Of a DNA stretch of 64,000 bases, positions 44,143-56,204 are shown piece after piece. The notes under the pieces were generated by a model, which was not told the DNA's origin, searched no databases, and saw only the letters and a program-made list of their open reading frames with translations. Where the stretch lies: assembly GCA_025084515.1 (NCBI GenBank), contig JAJAGP010000932.1, positions 62,001-126,000 on the forward strand, written 5' to 3'. The first letter of the stretch is position 1; every line of letters starts with the position of its first letter. The stretch is from Ancistrus triradiatus. Lineage: Eukaryota; Chordata; Actinopteri; Siluriformes; Loricariidae. The position numbers and the translations under genes were made by a program.

Positions 44143-44637
44143 AGACTATATATACAAAAGTTTGTGGACACCCCTTCTAAATACTGAACTCTGCTATTTC
44201 AGCAGCATTTCTGGATTCCGCATAGACAAACAGTGGGAGTAGATTGGGTTGTGCTGAATACCCCAAATACTCTTAATATGACACATTTATAGGTTTCCAC
44301 TTTCAACAAGTCAGTACATGAAAGTTCTGCCCTGCTCTCATTAAACAAAGACCATAGAGATTTGGTTTGTCAACTTTAGTTGAGAACTTAAATGGCTTGC
44401 ACAGAACCTTGACCTCAACTCCATCAGACACTTTGAATGCCAAATGCCAGAATGACATAAATGAGCAAATGCTTATTGTCTAACATGTCTAACCCTGCCT
44501 AACATATTGTCGAACATCTCACAGTCGTGTTTCAAAATCTAGACGGTAAGTCTTTTTAGAAGAACAAAGGCTGTTGCAGAAGCATAGGTGGGGGCAAACA
44601 AACTGGGTTTCCACAAACTTTTGTCTGTATAGTCTAT
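44143..44637 (+). mobile_element. Tc1-like MITE, family J
   Basis: Inverted ends 'agactatatatacaaaagtttgtgg' type at 44143-44167 and the complement at 44611-44636 ('ccacaaacttttgtctgtat'). The middle keeps a scrap of the transposase end with a LDLNSIRHFE-like frame near 44410. About 495 bp, non-autonomous. Confidence 0.75.
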
Positions 44638-44639
44638 AT

Positions 44640-45209
44640 TGTTTTGTTGTTTTTGTCTATTGTTTTGTCAGGAATTGTGACACAGTTCTCAACATGGAAG
44701 CATTCTCCTTTTTGAAATAGTGTCTCAAATCAGACTGCATTAAATGTAAAATTTGTACACCACTGATCGTGTCAATACTTGATATACCTGTGCTTCTTAC
44801 CATATTATATCTAGTTTCAAATCATTGATGGCAACCATATTGGTAAACGCTCATTAAATTATTCTAACATTCAAGTGAGTCATAGTGCTATACTTAAGAA
44901 GCCTTTTAGAGAGGAACAAAAAAATTTTTTTTGTTTTACATAACATAAAGCATGCGTCTCTCGTCGCACCCTTGACTTTGACCTAGCTTTGGCATGAGCT
45001 ATTTAGGGAAAGACGGTAACTTCCCTCTTTAGTAGAATGGGGCTGGTAAGTTAACAGCTGAGGTACTATGTCATTGTTAGGGTCAGATTCTAGTGCGACA
45101 AGAAAGTTTTTCTTCCTGAGTGACTTCTGCTCCATTCGCCACTGTGACGCAAGCTTCTGCTCTGATCGACTAAGCATTCACTGATATATTTGATATATTC
45201 ACTACTCTG
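44640..45209. other. Unassigned sequence
   Basis: Nothing recognised; from 44950 the base composition becomes more balanced and may belong to the repeat that follows. Confidence 0.35.
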
Positions 45210-45385
45210 TATTTGTGAGCTTATACTAGTGATCACTTGTTGCTATGGTTTTCCGTTCACTGTGTCACAAGTGGTATCGTTATCAGCACTTTTCTTTTGT
45301 TTTCATAAGCTCGACTCATCGCCGTTGCGCAAGCCTCGGGTGTGATTCAACTCAGCCTCCTAGCGTCAGCATATCTTTTGTTTCT
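45210..45385. repeat. Unnamed dispersed repeat, copy 2
   Basis: Partner of 29181-29400 (same order of shared blocks, starting 'gtatttgtgagctta'). Confidence 0.45.
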
Positions 45386-45474
45386 TCCTCACTCTTTACA
45401 CCGCCTGGTTGGCTTTATTAGCGTTTCAGGTCGCTGACAAACCCAACGTATTTTTGGTGTCTTGCATTTCCCAA

Positions 45475-47545
45475 GAGAAAAAAAAAATTAAAAATCCAGG
45501 AAATCACAATGCAGGATTTTTAAAGAATTTTATTGTAAATTTGTTACGGGGGTGCACCATTCAGAAAAATGACGAACCCCAAAAACCAAATAAGAAGGAC
45601 GGGACCCAAGTGCAGTTAGCTCCAGATGGTTTTATTGAACTGAAATTAACTTAAATAAATTAAACTAAATAAATAAATGCAACAGAATAAATAACAGAAA
45701 TAATGAAAGTCTCTGTGTGTGTGTGCAAAGGCAGCGAATATGCGAGCTGCATACACACACACAGAGACGTAACAGCGCCCTAGAAATAAAAAGCGGGAAC
45801 GAAAGAGGAGCGGAGGGGAATCCCTCTCTGCTTGCGTCAGAGCCGCGCGCACACACGCACACTCAGGCAGCTCCGCACAAGCAGAGCGGGAAGAGGGAAG
45901 AGCGGAGCCGCAGTTAGAGCGAGCAGCGCCGGGAGAGCGGGAAGCAGGCAGGCGCAGAGGAGCTGGTGGAATAAACAGCGCAAAAAACACTACATTCTAT
46001 TCTGCCTAGGTCCCTACGATGGTTTTACCTCGCGTCTCCCGACGCTACGAAATCGTGTACTCCTTTGCGAGTACAGATTTACCGCTCAACCCTAAAATAA
46101 ATAAAAGCCGTGAAAACAAAGCAGGAAGCAGGGGGGAGAAGCGCAGAGGCTCTAAAAAGAGCCAGAGAGATGGGTGAGGTCTCGGATACACGCTTTAAGC
46201 GGCCAGCGATGCTCAATTCAAATAATAACGCTGTAGCGGAGATCGTGCTGCTTAAAGAGCGTGTTGGCGTGCAATGATCCGCCAGCTACTGCCCGTGGCA
46301 ATGCGCTTAAATAGCCAAAGGCAGCAGCTGAGGATCATTAGACTGTAATCAGCCGCTTTACTGACGAGGCGGCCGATTACAGGAGCTGCCAGGGATGTCA
46401 CCGGCAAAGGTAGCTCAAAGCTACCCCTAGCGTCAAAAGGTGGCACGCCTGACAAAATTATGGTGGAAAACAAGTATTTGGTCAATAACAAAGGTTCAAC
46501 TCAATACTTTGTAACATAACTTTTGTTGGCAATGACAGGTCAATCGTTTCCTGTAAATCTTCACCAGGTTTGCACACACTGTAGTTGGTATTTTGGCACA
46601 TTCCTCCTTTCAACTGCCTCCACAAATTTCTATGGGGTTGAGGTCTGGAGACTTACTAGGCCACTCCAGGACCTTTGAAATGTTCTTTACGGACCCACTC
46701 CTTCGTTGTCCGAGCGGTGCGTTTGGGACCCAGCCATGTTCCATCTTCAATGCTCTCACTGATGGAAGGAGGTTTTGGCTTAAAATCTCATGATACATGG
46801 CCCCGTTCATTCTTCCCTTAACACGAATCAGTTGTCCTGTGACCTCTGCAGAAAAACAGCCCCAAAACATGATGTTTCCACCCCTATGCTTCACAGTAGG
46901 TATGGTGTTCTTGGGATTCAACTCAGCATCCTTTTTCTTCCAAACACGATGAGTTGGGTTTTTACTAAAAAGTTCTATTTTGGTTTCATCTGACCACATG
47001 ATATTCTCCCAATCCTCTCTGGATCATCCGTATGCTCTCTGGCAAACTTCAGATGGGCCTGGACATGTACTGGCTTAAGCAGGGGGACACGCCTGGCACT
47101 GTAGGACCTGAGTCCCTCTCGGCGTAGTGTGTTACTGATGGTAGCCTTTGCTACTTGAGGTTCATTCATCCGGTCCAGTCGTGTAGTTGTGGGATTTTTG
47201 ATCATCGTTTCTCAGATCATTTGACCCCACGGGATGAGATCTTGCTGTGGGACCCCAGATCGAGGGAGCAGGAGGGGAGATTATTCAAGGTCTTGATGTC
47301 TTTCCCTTTTCTTACCATTGCTCCCACAGATTGTGATTCCACCACCACCTGCTTGCTTATGTATATTCACTTTTACCCAGCCTGTTGGGAATTACAATTT
47401 TCTCTACAATTTTCTTCCTGGTGTCCTTCGACAGTTCTTTGGTCTTGGCCATGGTTGAGTTTGGAGTCTGACTGTTTCAGGCCGTGGACAGGTGTCTTTT
47501 ATACGGATAACGAGGTCAAACAGGTGCCATTAATACGAGTGGAGT
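45475..47545 (-). mobile_element. Tc1/mariner-like relic, family A, carrying a solo LTR
   Basis: Two parts of one Tc1 relic, 45475-45541 and 46455-47545, separated by an LTR. Minus-strand frames: 47205-46975 gives VAKATISNTLRREGLRSYSA (DNA-binding region); 46999-46610 gives MWSDETKIELFSKN (first Asp present) and SKSPDLNPIE (Glu present). The stretch with the second Asp is deleted between MEHGW and VLEWPSK. Beyond 47205 the 5' region ends in the family leader 'acggataacgaggtcaaaca'. The terminal repeats are missing at both ends. Confidence 0.85.
45542..46454 (-). repeat. Solo LTR, copy 3, nested in a Tc1 relic
   Basis: 913 bp, ends TGTTAC and TGACA, perfect 5-bp duplication AAATT (45537-45541, 46455-46459). 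The Tc1 sequence resumes without loss on the other side. Antisense TATA-like CTATTTAAGCGC at 46315-46304 and AATAAA at 45636-45631 give minus orientation. Shared block 'cagttagctccagatgg' (within 45603-45629). A hairpin with arms near 45711-45727 and 45753-45770 (TCTCTGTGTG and its complement) lies just after the poly(A) end. The GC-rich middle carries overlapping antisense frames that are not genes. Confidence 0.9.
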
Positions 47546-47925
47546 ACACAGCAGGGAAAATAATTCTATTTAAATACAGATACTATAGTTTACACGGAGG
47601 CAAGGTGAGTTAAAATATAATTTTAACATGCCAACAGAGGGCATGGTAGGACCACACAGAACAGTTGAATCCTGATGATAAAAGTCCTCTCTGGCATGGC
47701 CACTACGCGGACTGGATTATGTCTTTTCTTCCTACACAATTGACAAGAGCTTATTTGCATTGGTTTTGTGAGTCACTGCTACCTTTAGTCCTCTATGCTT
47801 CTGCCTCCTGATTACATTTACATACCAGAGCAATGTTTTCCTGAATAATAAAACTCTGCAAAGTTTTTCAGTACAGTCCTTCACCCAATAATTTTTAACA
47901 TATTTTTACCTTTGATTGAACATGG
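47546..47925. other. Unassigned sequence
   Basis: Nothing recognised. Confidence 0.4.
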
Positions 47926-48056
47926 AGTATCCAGAAGAACCCATCACAGACACTGGAAGATCTCTATACAGATTGTGGCCAGGCCAAGAATCAAACCAGG
48001 AATTTCTGGATATATGAGGAAACAATGCTAACTGCTGTGCCACTATGTCAGCCTTT
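47926..48056 (-). repeat. SINE family 2 head and body, minus strand
   Basis: Ends on the plus strand with 'gctaactgctgtgccactat', the complement of the SINE 2 A-box head, preceded by 'aatcaaaccagga', a diverged B-box complement. Confidence 0.55.
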
Positions 48057-48059
48057 TGA

Positions 48060-48622
48060 TAAACATCTCATTCCAAATCATCTTATCACTTATGTGGTAC
48101 CAATTTGCTGTAATAACAGCCTCCACCTTTCTTTCAACTGAATTTTGGAACATGGATTTTCTGCATTCTGTCACAAAATCATAAAGCCTGCCTACAGTGT
48201 GGGTTTCAATTCATCTAAAATGTTTGTGATGAGGTATAGATTGAAACTCATCCAACCACTTCTTTAAGTTTTGTTTGTAATGATTTGTGCATGAGTGCAT
48301 TACCAAAGGAAAGGGCCTTCAAGAAATGTTGCCAAATGTAACTATTAAATACACTGAGTAGATATTTCTTGTGCTGCATACTTCATTTCTCAGCTCTTAC
48401 ACATTTCCGCTTCACAAGAAGAACACTTACAGTTAAGCAGAACAGCTTGCATACAATATTGTGTAATGTCAAATATCACTCAGCTCTTACAACCTATTCT
48501 ATGAGCAGTTTTTCTTTATGGAGCTTGTGTGTCTTGATTGTATATACATATTAGCAATAGATTTGGTAGAAATAGCCAAACCCACTAATTACTATGGGTT
48601 TCAATACTTTTGGTAGTGTACG
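48060..48622 (-). mobile_element. Tc1-like relic, family J-related
   Basis: Right terminal region 'tttcaatacttttggtagtg' before TA near 48620 is a Tc1-type end. Inside there are antisense transposase scraps, such as the 5' region with 'gctgtaataacagcctccac', which is where the protein C-terminus lies in related families. No usable frame. Confidence 0.5.
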
Positions 48623-49084
48623 TATAAAATAATGAAAGAGTGTATATTTTTAAAAAGTGTAGGATAATGATGTTTTAAATGAAGGAAGTAGAGAAAACAA
48701 AAACAAATACATGATTTTATATTTCTTTAAGCTGCACAGTCTGAGCTGAAAGCAACAATTTACTACCCTTTATCCTCCTTTTGCTTGAAAATCTCTGCAA
48801 CACCTTCTATACAAAGGTCATTCAAGATCTAAGTATTTGAGGGTACTCCAGGGTGAAATCAATATTTTAACGTGTGCACGTGTATGTGTGAGTCAGTTTA
48901 ATGTGTGTATTAGGTCAACAGAAAGACCCCCAAAAAATAGAATGAAAAACAAGGAAAAAAAAATTGAATAAATCAATGTTGGGGAACAGTTGGAAACATC
49001 AATACGAAGAAAATCAGAAGGGGTACCAGTGGTATCAGAAGGTGCACACAGTGTATGCATTGCACATATACTAACTGACAAAAA
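48623..49084. other. Unassigned AT-rich sequence
   Basis: Nothing recognised. Confidence 0.4.
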
Positions 49085-50205
49085 ATGAGGGATTGTTACA
49101 GTTATGTCTCAGGCAGATATGTAAATGATTACAGGTGTCGCCTGATTACACACTGCGTCTTGCCACAAGACAGCATAAAAGTGCTTCCCCCTCTGCCCTA
49201 TAAAAAGCCTCTCAGAGGCTACTTTTGAGTAGTGTACCTCTTGGTGAGAGATCGTTGACTGCTAAACATGCCTCTACTATGCACTCAAAGTCATTTTGCC
49301 CAATTGACAGACTTTGAGAGAGGGTGCATCATTGGACTGAGAGAAGTAGGATGGTAGTTTCTACAAATTGCCTGCCATCTAGGCCATTCTGACCTAGCTG
49401 TTAGGAGAAGTTGGAAGCAGTGGTTCCAAGAGGCCATGCACACAAGGTGAGGAGACTCTGAGTGGCCCAGACAGATCACCAGTAGAGAGGATGGTTTGAT
49501 CTGCCATCAAGCACAAGCAGCTCCCGCAGTTTCATTGTCAACTATCCAGACACTGGCAGCACCTTCATTACACAGCCCTCTCTCTGACCGGACAATTTTG
49601 TTAGCAGAAGGAAATTTGTTGTCATGCCACCCATTACATGTTCTGTCATTGAGAGCCAGTCACCGTTGCCTTCATTGCATATGTCATAAACGAGAAACCT
49701 GGACTGCTATGGACTGGAACCATATTGTCTTTAGTGGCGAATCCAGGTTCTGTTTGGGGTCCGATGGTCAGGTTTGAGTATAGAGGCCTCATGGTGAACG
49801 CTTCAATCCTGCTTTTGCTTTGGAGCAACACACTGCCCCAACTGCTGGTGTGATGACCTAGGGAGCCATCACATATGACAGTCGGTCACCCCTAGTAGTA
49901 ATACAAGGGACACTAACTACTCAGCGATATGTACAGGACATCCTGTGGCCACGTGTGTTGCCTCTCATTGCAGGGCTTCCAACTAGCGTTTTTCAGCAGG
50001 ATAATACTCGGAAGGAACGTCCAGGATAATACTCACTCACACACAGCAAGAGTTTCCCAGCAATGTTTCCACCAGATTCACCTGTCCAGTCATCAGATTT
50101 ATTGCCAATCGAGCATTTATGGGACTAGCTGGGATGCCAGATTCTGCAAACTATGATTGTGCAGGATCTACAGGCCAAGCAACATCTGTGAGAAAAATGT
50201 GCCAC
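49085..50205 (+). mobile_element. Tc1/mariner-like relic, family G, nearly full length
   Basis: Leader from 49085, then the transposase start at 49268, MPLLCTQSHFAQLTDFERGC, with a stop soon after the REVGW stretch. Later pieces include WNHIVFSGESRF at about 49715-49755, where the first catalytic Asp (normally S-D-E-S-R-F) is Gly, then the GV-M-WG-type block, 'tttttcagcaggataatact' (second-Asp region, QQDN) and the C-terminal end near 50180. Many frameshifts. Reference copy for the inverted chimera at 18.9-21 kb. Confidence 0.82.
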
Positions 50206-50214
50206 ATCATAACA

Positions 50215-50395
50215 CATGGGTTTACTCTGGGTACTCCGGTTTCCTCCCACAGTGAAAAGACATACTTGTTAGATTAACTGGTGTCTCTAAAGTGCCCATA
50301 GTGTGTGTGTGTGTGTGTACCCAATGATGGATTGGCGTCCAGTCTAAGGTCTCCCGCTGATTTTAAACGGATAAGAAAGCGAGTGAGTGAGGCTT
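50215..50395 (+). repeat. SINE family 2 middle and tail
   Basis: 'ctccggtttcctcccacagt', a (GT)n run, 'atgatggattggcgtccagt', 'aacggataagaaagcgagtg'. Typical fish SINE 3' half; head missing. Confidence 0.7.
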
Positions 50396-51544
50396 GTAGT
50401 AACAATGTGGTTGGACCTTGTACAAAATTAAGAAGTGGTGATGACATAGCCATGGGAATGAATGTTGCATTTGGGTACATGTTGTCTATGATAGCCTTTA
50501 TCTAGCGACTGCTTATCTCAGAACCTTCCACAATTACTGCTACAGAATCAGTTATTTGCTGGCAAAATCTGTTTCAAGTATAGTAGGGGTTTAAGTGAAA
50601 TTTTGTAATTTTGCTCCATAATCTTGTGTTCCGTACTCTCACAAAGAAAGTAAAAATATACATGGCAAAAATAAATAGTAGATATACTGTTAAAATATTC
50701 TTATAGCTGCTACACATTTAGAACAGACAACTGAAAGTAATAAATACACCTCTCTCTAATTCTGTATCTGTCTAGAGTCTATGAGGTTCTGTTTCTGGAG
50801 CATATAAATGCTGTAGGATTTATTTTAAATTTCCATTACATTTTCACCATGCATGGGAAAACTTCAGAATATGATTAATGATTCAACTACCCCATATCAT
50901 ATCATTGTAAACCATAAACCGTTATATAGAATAATGAATTATTCAGTAGTTCTTCCCAAGAAAAAAATAATAATGAAAAATTAACATCTCTACACCTTTA
51001 ACCTCAAGGATCTTAGGAATATTCAGGAATATGCATTTTGTAAACTATAACAACAGACTTGCCATCTAACCGCTAATAAACAATCTTAGCATGCATTTTT
51101 CCCAGAAAGTTACAAGTTAGCTTTCTTCATTACAGTCTCAGTAAACATTTCCCACCACTCAAAGTTTTTTTAAATACATTTACAGTATTTGAACATTCTC
51201 TTATCTAGAGATATCACATAGAGCAGAATGCTAACTGCTAGCTCACCTTGCTCATGGGAAGAAATATGTGGCATTTGAGCATCAGAGATGTAATTTACAA
51301 TATTAAATTCTCAGCTGTTTATTATCACTTCATTATTTAATAACAGTCACATCAAAAAAATACTATGACTGCAGCAATGTTATAATTAATATGCTGGTTC
51401 CTGAAAGTATAGTTTTCTGTTGTGGTTTCATTTTTCACGAGTCACTACTGCAGTATTACTACTTCAGTTAAGAGCTAATTGATTATGTATTCAGTGAAAT
51501 TAACATGAATCTAATTTTCCAACTTGTCCAACTTTGTTCAAGAA
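50396..51544. other. Unassigned AT-rich sequence
   Basis: Nothing recognised. Confidence 0.4.
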
Positions 51545-52480
51545 GCCATTACGTTCTACAACCTGTACGCTATCATATAATAAGTTAATTTGGTTGCAAG
51601 GCCAAACTCAGCTGTTCCTGGCAACTTACCTCTCAGCCACATGAGCTGTATTAGTTCCAACTCTAAGTTTGAAGGTTTATACAACCTTATATAATATCTG
51701 CCAGGCCATTTGAGAAGGGTGAACTCATCGTCATTGTTCAAGAAACCAGTTTGAGATGATTTGAGCTCTGTGATGTGCTTTATCCTGCTGGAAGTAGCCA
51801 TCAGAAGATGGATACACTGTAGTCATTAATGGATGAACATGGCCAGCACCAATACTCATATAGGCTGAGGTGTTCAAATGGTGCTCAATTGAGGGGCCCA
51901 AAGTGTGCCAAGAAAATATCCCCTACACCATTACACCACTACCACCAGCCTGAAATGTAAATTCTGACGCTTCCATCTGAATGTCACAGCAGAAATTGTG
52001 ACTCATTAATCCAAACAACATTTTCCAATGTTCCTTTGTCCAATTTTGGTTAGCCCATGTGAAATGTAGACTCAGTTGCCTGATCTTTGCTAACAGGAAT
52101 GGCACCCAATGTGGTATTCTGCTGCTGTAGCCCATTTTCTTCAAGTTTCGACATATGCATTCAGAGATGCTCTTCTGCATATCTTGGTTGTAATTATTTG
52201 AGTTACTCTTGCCTTTCTATCAACTCGAACAAGCCAGGCCATTCTCCTCTGACCTCTGGCAGCAACAAGGCATTTTCACCCAAAAAACTGAAAAACATTT
52301 ATCTCTTTTAGTAACCATTCTCTGTACATTCAGATGGCTGTGACAATCCCAGTAGATCAGCATTTTCTGAAATACTCGAACCCACCTGTCTAGCACCAAC
52401 AAACATGCCACATTAACCCACTTCAGTCATCTTTCCTCCACATGCTAATGCTCGGTTTTAAATTCAGCAGATCATTTTGA
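51545..52480 (-). mobile_element. Tc1/mariner-like relic, family L, copy 1
   Basis: The minus-strand frame 52180-51923 reads MQKSISECICRNLKKMGYSS and later WANQNWTKEHWKMLFGLMSH, the DNA-binding end and the stretch leading to the first catalytic residue, which is altered (normally SDES). It finishes with FQAGGSGVMV. The frame 51801-51556 has NDDEFTLLKWPGRYYIRLYK, so the Glu region is displaced. The plus-strand phrase 'ccattctcctctgacctctgg' (52240) marks the 5' region and recurs at 58330. No terminal repeats identified. Confidence 0.8.
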
Positions 52481-52659
52481 CTATGTCTACATTTGCCTAC
52501 ATGCCTAAATGCATTGAGTTGATGCCATGTCAGTTGCTGATCAATATATATATATGAATGATGTAATGATGATATATGTAAGTGATGACAATATCAAAAA
52601 GGATAGGTGTATTGAGGTAAACTGTACATTTGAAAGGAAGCTCTAGTACCATGTTGGAC

Positions 52660-52990
52660 CAACTTTATCCTGGGTACCAGATGAGATATGGTTGGGCATG
52701 GAGGCATACAGGTTCTGTATGTTATTTTGTGGCATATTTGTCTGCAAATATTTCAGCTGGGCCTGTAGATCCTGCAACCTTGCAAGCTGCCAAAGCTGTC
52801 ATCCCAGTTGGTTCCATAAATGCTTGATTGCCAATAAATCTGATGAAAGGGCAAGCCAAGGAAATGTCTGGCAGACACATTCCTGGGAAACCCTTGTTGT
52901 GTGTGGGTGAGCATTACCCTGCTTGCCACAGGACATCCTGCACATATTGCTGAGTTTTTAGTGTCTTTCGTTGTGTTGCAGGATTTCAGT
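52660..52990 (-). mobile_element. Tc1 family G-like 3' fragment
   Basis: The plus strand has 'gggcctgtagatcctgcaac' and 'aatgcttgattgccaataaa', near-identical to 19073-19145 and complementary to the 3' part of the 49-kb copy. About 300 bp, no frame. Confidence 0.65.
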
Positions 52991-54614
52991 TTAACCTATG
53001 GAGGTTGGTGGTGGTTCTGGGAGACTAATAGCATCCTTTTGAACCTACTGTAGTTCTTTCTGTTTCTGTCTCTGTAATGTTGTTGTGGGCGGAGAAGGCA
53101 AACCAGAGCACAAGACCCAAAATGAAAAGTTTTCCTTTAATGCTGTTCAGTTCTACATTATGAAACCTGCCTACGTCTGCAGTTGGAAAACGAAATTCAT
53201 AAATACAAAACTTGTTCTTAGCCCACATTTGCTTTCTTTTATCGGGCTGTAAGTCCACTCTTCTTTTCACACTGGTACCAGAAGCCAGGGCAAGTGAAAA
53301 AGCAAATACAGTGGCATACCATTGTGCAAATGCCATCGCAAAATACTGCAGAATTAATTTGTCCAAGTTGAGTAATCACTGGCTCACCTGCAGGAGCAGC
53401 AAAATCAAGTTCTTATGCTGATACAAACCATTTCATTATGGACCTATGGAAGAAGGGAAGAACAGTCTACATACTTTTGGCCTTATAGTGTAAGTGAAAT
53501 GTGATTTCATGGGACTCTTTACAGTTGAGCTGTTGTGTCTTCTGATGTTTTCACTTCACTAACACTTGAATTAGTAAACTGAATTTCATCAGTAAAAGCC
53601 ATTCTAACTCCAGGTTTTGTCTAAATGGAGAGAAACATGCAGTAAAAGAATGAATACTTGATTTTATGCACCTGTTAATAATGAGTGTAGTTAATAACCA
53701 CGGCCACTAATTTATAGGATGAATTTAAGGGTGTCTACATACTTTCCAAAACATCACTTCAGTAACCAAAATAGTGAAACTGAGGCAAAAATTTACATTA
53801 AAATGTTTAGCTTATTCTATCAACATCCCAGATTAATAACCAGAGTAAAGGCGTGCTTACTTGCTTTGACAATAGTATATGAGGTACATAATAGCCCATT
53901 TTAATGTCATTTTAAGGTTCCTGGCATTTAACATTTATTATTCTTCAAATTCCAGAAAAGAAGATTAAGTTATTTAGGACTATTTTTCACTCTGCATGTA
54001 AAGCTGCATCATATGGGATCTAATCAAGCCAGCGGAAGTGAGCGTTTTCAAAATAATCTTGTTGATTTCAGCTGATGAGCAAACACATGCAGGGCATAAT
54101 TGCGTAGCAGATGCAGTGAGATGGGTGATTTCCATATAATTGAATCCAGATTACATTTAATTAGTCATCTTATCTGGCATGAGTGCAAGTATTTCCCTGA
54201 AAATCCAGTAATCTTCAAGCCATAATAAATTGAAAACATATAATATATAATGAAAGTGTACATCCAATTATAATAATACATTTCTAAAAAGTCATTATTT
54301 GATGTATTGAAATAATTGTCTAGGTTAAACAAAATTACATTTTAATTTTTTGATGTGTGGCCATTATCTTAAAGAGAAAAGATTTTCAGACTATACCCAT
54401 ACAGAAAAAGAACAGTATATCAAAAGGAGCTGTCTATTTTTGGCATTTCCATCAGCAAAGCTCCAGCAGGATCTGAGTGATAAGCTCTGGGCCATCACTG
54501 TATGTGGTAAATTTTTCAGAGTGCTCAGGTACCTGTTTGCTGAAACAAGAAACTGGGCTTGACCTAGCTGTGACGTATGTCTTTTAGAGTTCTTGAAGAT
54601 CTGTACAATGTCAG
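52991..54614. other. Unassigned; Tc1-type end scraps and a possible conserved block
   Basis: 'gtctacatacttttggcctt' near 53468 is a Tc1-type terminal scrap. The 113-residue minus-strand frame at 53366-53025 has no recognisable domain and no supporting signals, so I do not call it a gene. 53950-54200 is non-repetitive with homeodomain-like cores ('tttaattagtcatcttatct') and may be conserved regulatory DNA. Confidence 0.35.
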
Positions 54615-55075
54615 AGGGAAAGCCTGTACAGCGATGTCACAGATTTTGTGAATACATATTTCTGCATATGACCTAAAATGTCATCATATTTTTTATACAA
54701 GCCCTAAAAGTATGCATTTATGCAAATGAGACAACATGATACAATGTAACATTTTTGTGACTGGTACAAGTATGAGAACCTCTAGGAATAGCAATTATTT
54801 TGAAGATGAAATTAAAATCAGGCGTTTTAAATAAAGGGGATGACAGTCATGGGACAGAGTGGGCGCCCTGTTATATTTAAATTACGGTGTTCTATTAAAG
54901 TCTGATATTCACAACAAATTTGTGGTAGAGTATCATGATATGAAGAAAGGAGATTTCTAAGGACCTCAGAATAAAAAAGGTTGATGCTAGTTAGGCTGGA
55001 AATGGTTAGAAAACTCTAAAAGAGTTTAGTCTACATCAATCCAAGTCATACAGCTTTTTACATAGGACCCTAACC
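54615..55075 (+). mobile_element. Tc1 family H 5' fragment
   Basis: The order of 'catatgacctaaaa', 'gagaacctctaggaatagca', 'gggcgccctgttatatttaa' and 'aggagatttctaaggacctc' matches the terminal region, leader and transposase start of family H; the last block is the complement of the 5' end seen at 31440-31489. Plus orientation; the coding part is cut off after the helix-turn-helix start. Confidence 0.7.
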
Positions 55076-55174
55076 AGAGTTTGATTGGGTGTTTAGGCTT
55101 GTTGATTCAGTTGACTTTGATGTTTGCAGATATTAACACTGCATATATAGAAAGAGATAATTTGCAATTTTGCA

Positions 55175-55392
55175 GATGTACAATTTTCTTCCTGGTGTAC
55201 TTCAACAGCTCTTTGGTCTTGGCCATGGTTGAGTTTAGAGTCTGACTATTTGAGGTTGTGGACAGCTGTCTTTTATACAGATAACGAGGTCAAACAGGTG
55301 CCATTAATACAGGAAACGAGTGGAGACCAGAAGAGCTTCTAAAAGAAGAAGTTACAGGTCTATGAGAGATAGAAATCTTGCTTGTTTGTGGG
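55175..55392 (-). mobile_element. Tc1 family A 5' fragment
   Basis: The plus strand has 'cttggtcttggccatggttg' (complement of the transposase start region, matching 47441) and 'acagataacgaggtcaaaca' (matching 47503), then 'aagaagaagttacaggtct' of the leader. It breaks off into the pogo MITE. Confidence 0.72.
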
Positions 55393-55890
55393 TGAACTTG
55401 CAATGCCAGATGATGTACAGCCCTTGTCTGTTATTCCTCGCAGACTGGACTTCATGCACTTCGCATTACAGAAACAACCATCAATCACGGACTATTTCTC
55501 AAATTTGCATAAATGAATACAAACTGTACATGTACATGCATGTTTATGTGCATTGTAAATGTGACTGTACAACCACACTGGCTCAGGTATTTAGGTATTT
55601 AGTCAGCCACTGATTGTGCAAGTTCTCCTACTTAGAAAGATGAGAGAGGTCTGTAATTTTCATCATAGGTACACTTCAACTATGAGATACGCCAGCAAGG
55701 TGAGCTGTAGACCTCTTGGCGGCTTAGCGGGGTAGAATTTAATTGCTGGCAAGACATTTGTCACATTTTATGAATGGCGAGGGCAAGAGCTGGGGTTGGT
55801 GGCTTTTCGAGGTAAAGTGCATGGAGGGAAATATGTCTTGTCATCAAAGGTGCAAGAGATAACGAGAGGTGAGATAATGAGGTTAGACTG
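55393..55890. mobile_element. Pogo/Tigger-like MITE, copy 2, internally rearranged
   Basis: The right part (55692-55890) is collinear with copy 1 and ends AGGTTAGACTG before TA. The left part (55393-55585) matches the inner part of copy 1 in the opposite direction: 'gtttatgtgcattgtaaatg' is the complement of 9747-9766. Between the two halves, 55590-55690 is a family A Tc1 terminal region ('tatttagtcagccactgatt'). The left terminal repeat is missing. Confidence 0.7.
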
Positions 55891-55892
55891 TA

Positions 55893-56204
55893 CATATGGT
55901 CTTGGTTTTCCTGGTAAAAAGGTATCTTTCATAACACGTTTAACTGGTTGTGAGCATGCATGCATTGTTCTCTTGTACCCTGAACAAATGAAAAACATAC
56001 TGTGATGTAGTTAATGTTAATATAGCATGACAAACAAGTTATAATGATGGTATAAGTAATGGTGTTGAAGAGTTAGAAGCTTTCTAGGCATTGGGTCTTG
56101 TAAAAGAATTAAAGTATGAACATTTCACTCTGAATCATCTTGCCTCAGTGTTTATTCCTGTTTTAGGGAATTATTTAAACAACACCTTTGATGTTTTTAG
56201 TTTT
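55893..56204. other. Unassigned sequence
   Basis: Nothing recognised. Confidence 0.4.

Noticed and set aside
45646..46095. Overlapping frames of 65-114 residues on both strands
   Set aside because: All lie in the GC-rich middle of a solo LTR, with no initiation context, domain or repeat in the sister LTRs.
53025..53366. 113-residue minus-strand frame
   Set aside because: No recognisable domain, no splice or promoter context, no second copy. Length is possible by chance in 64 kb.
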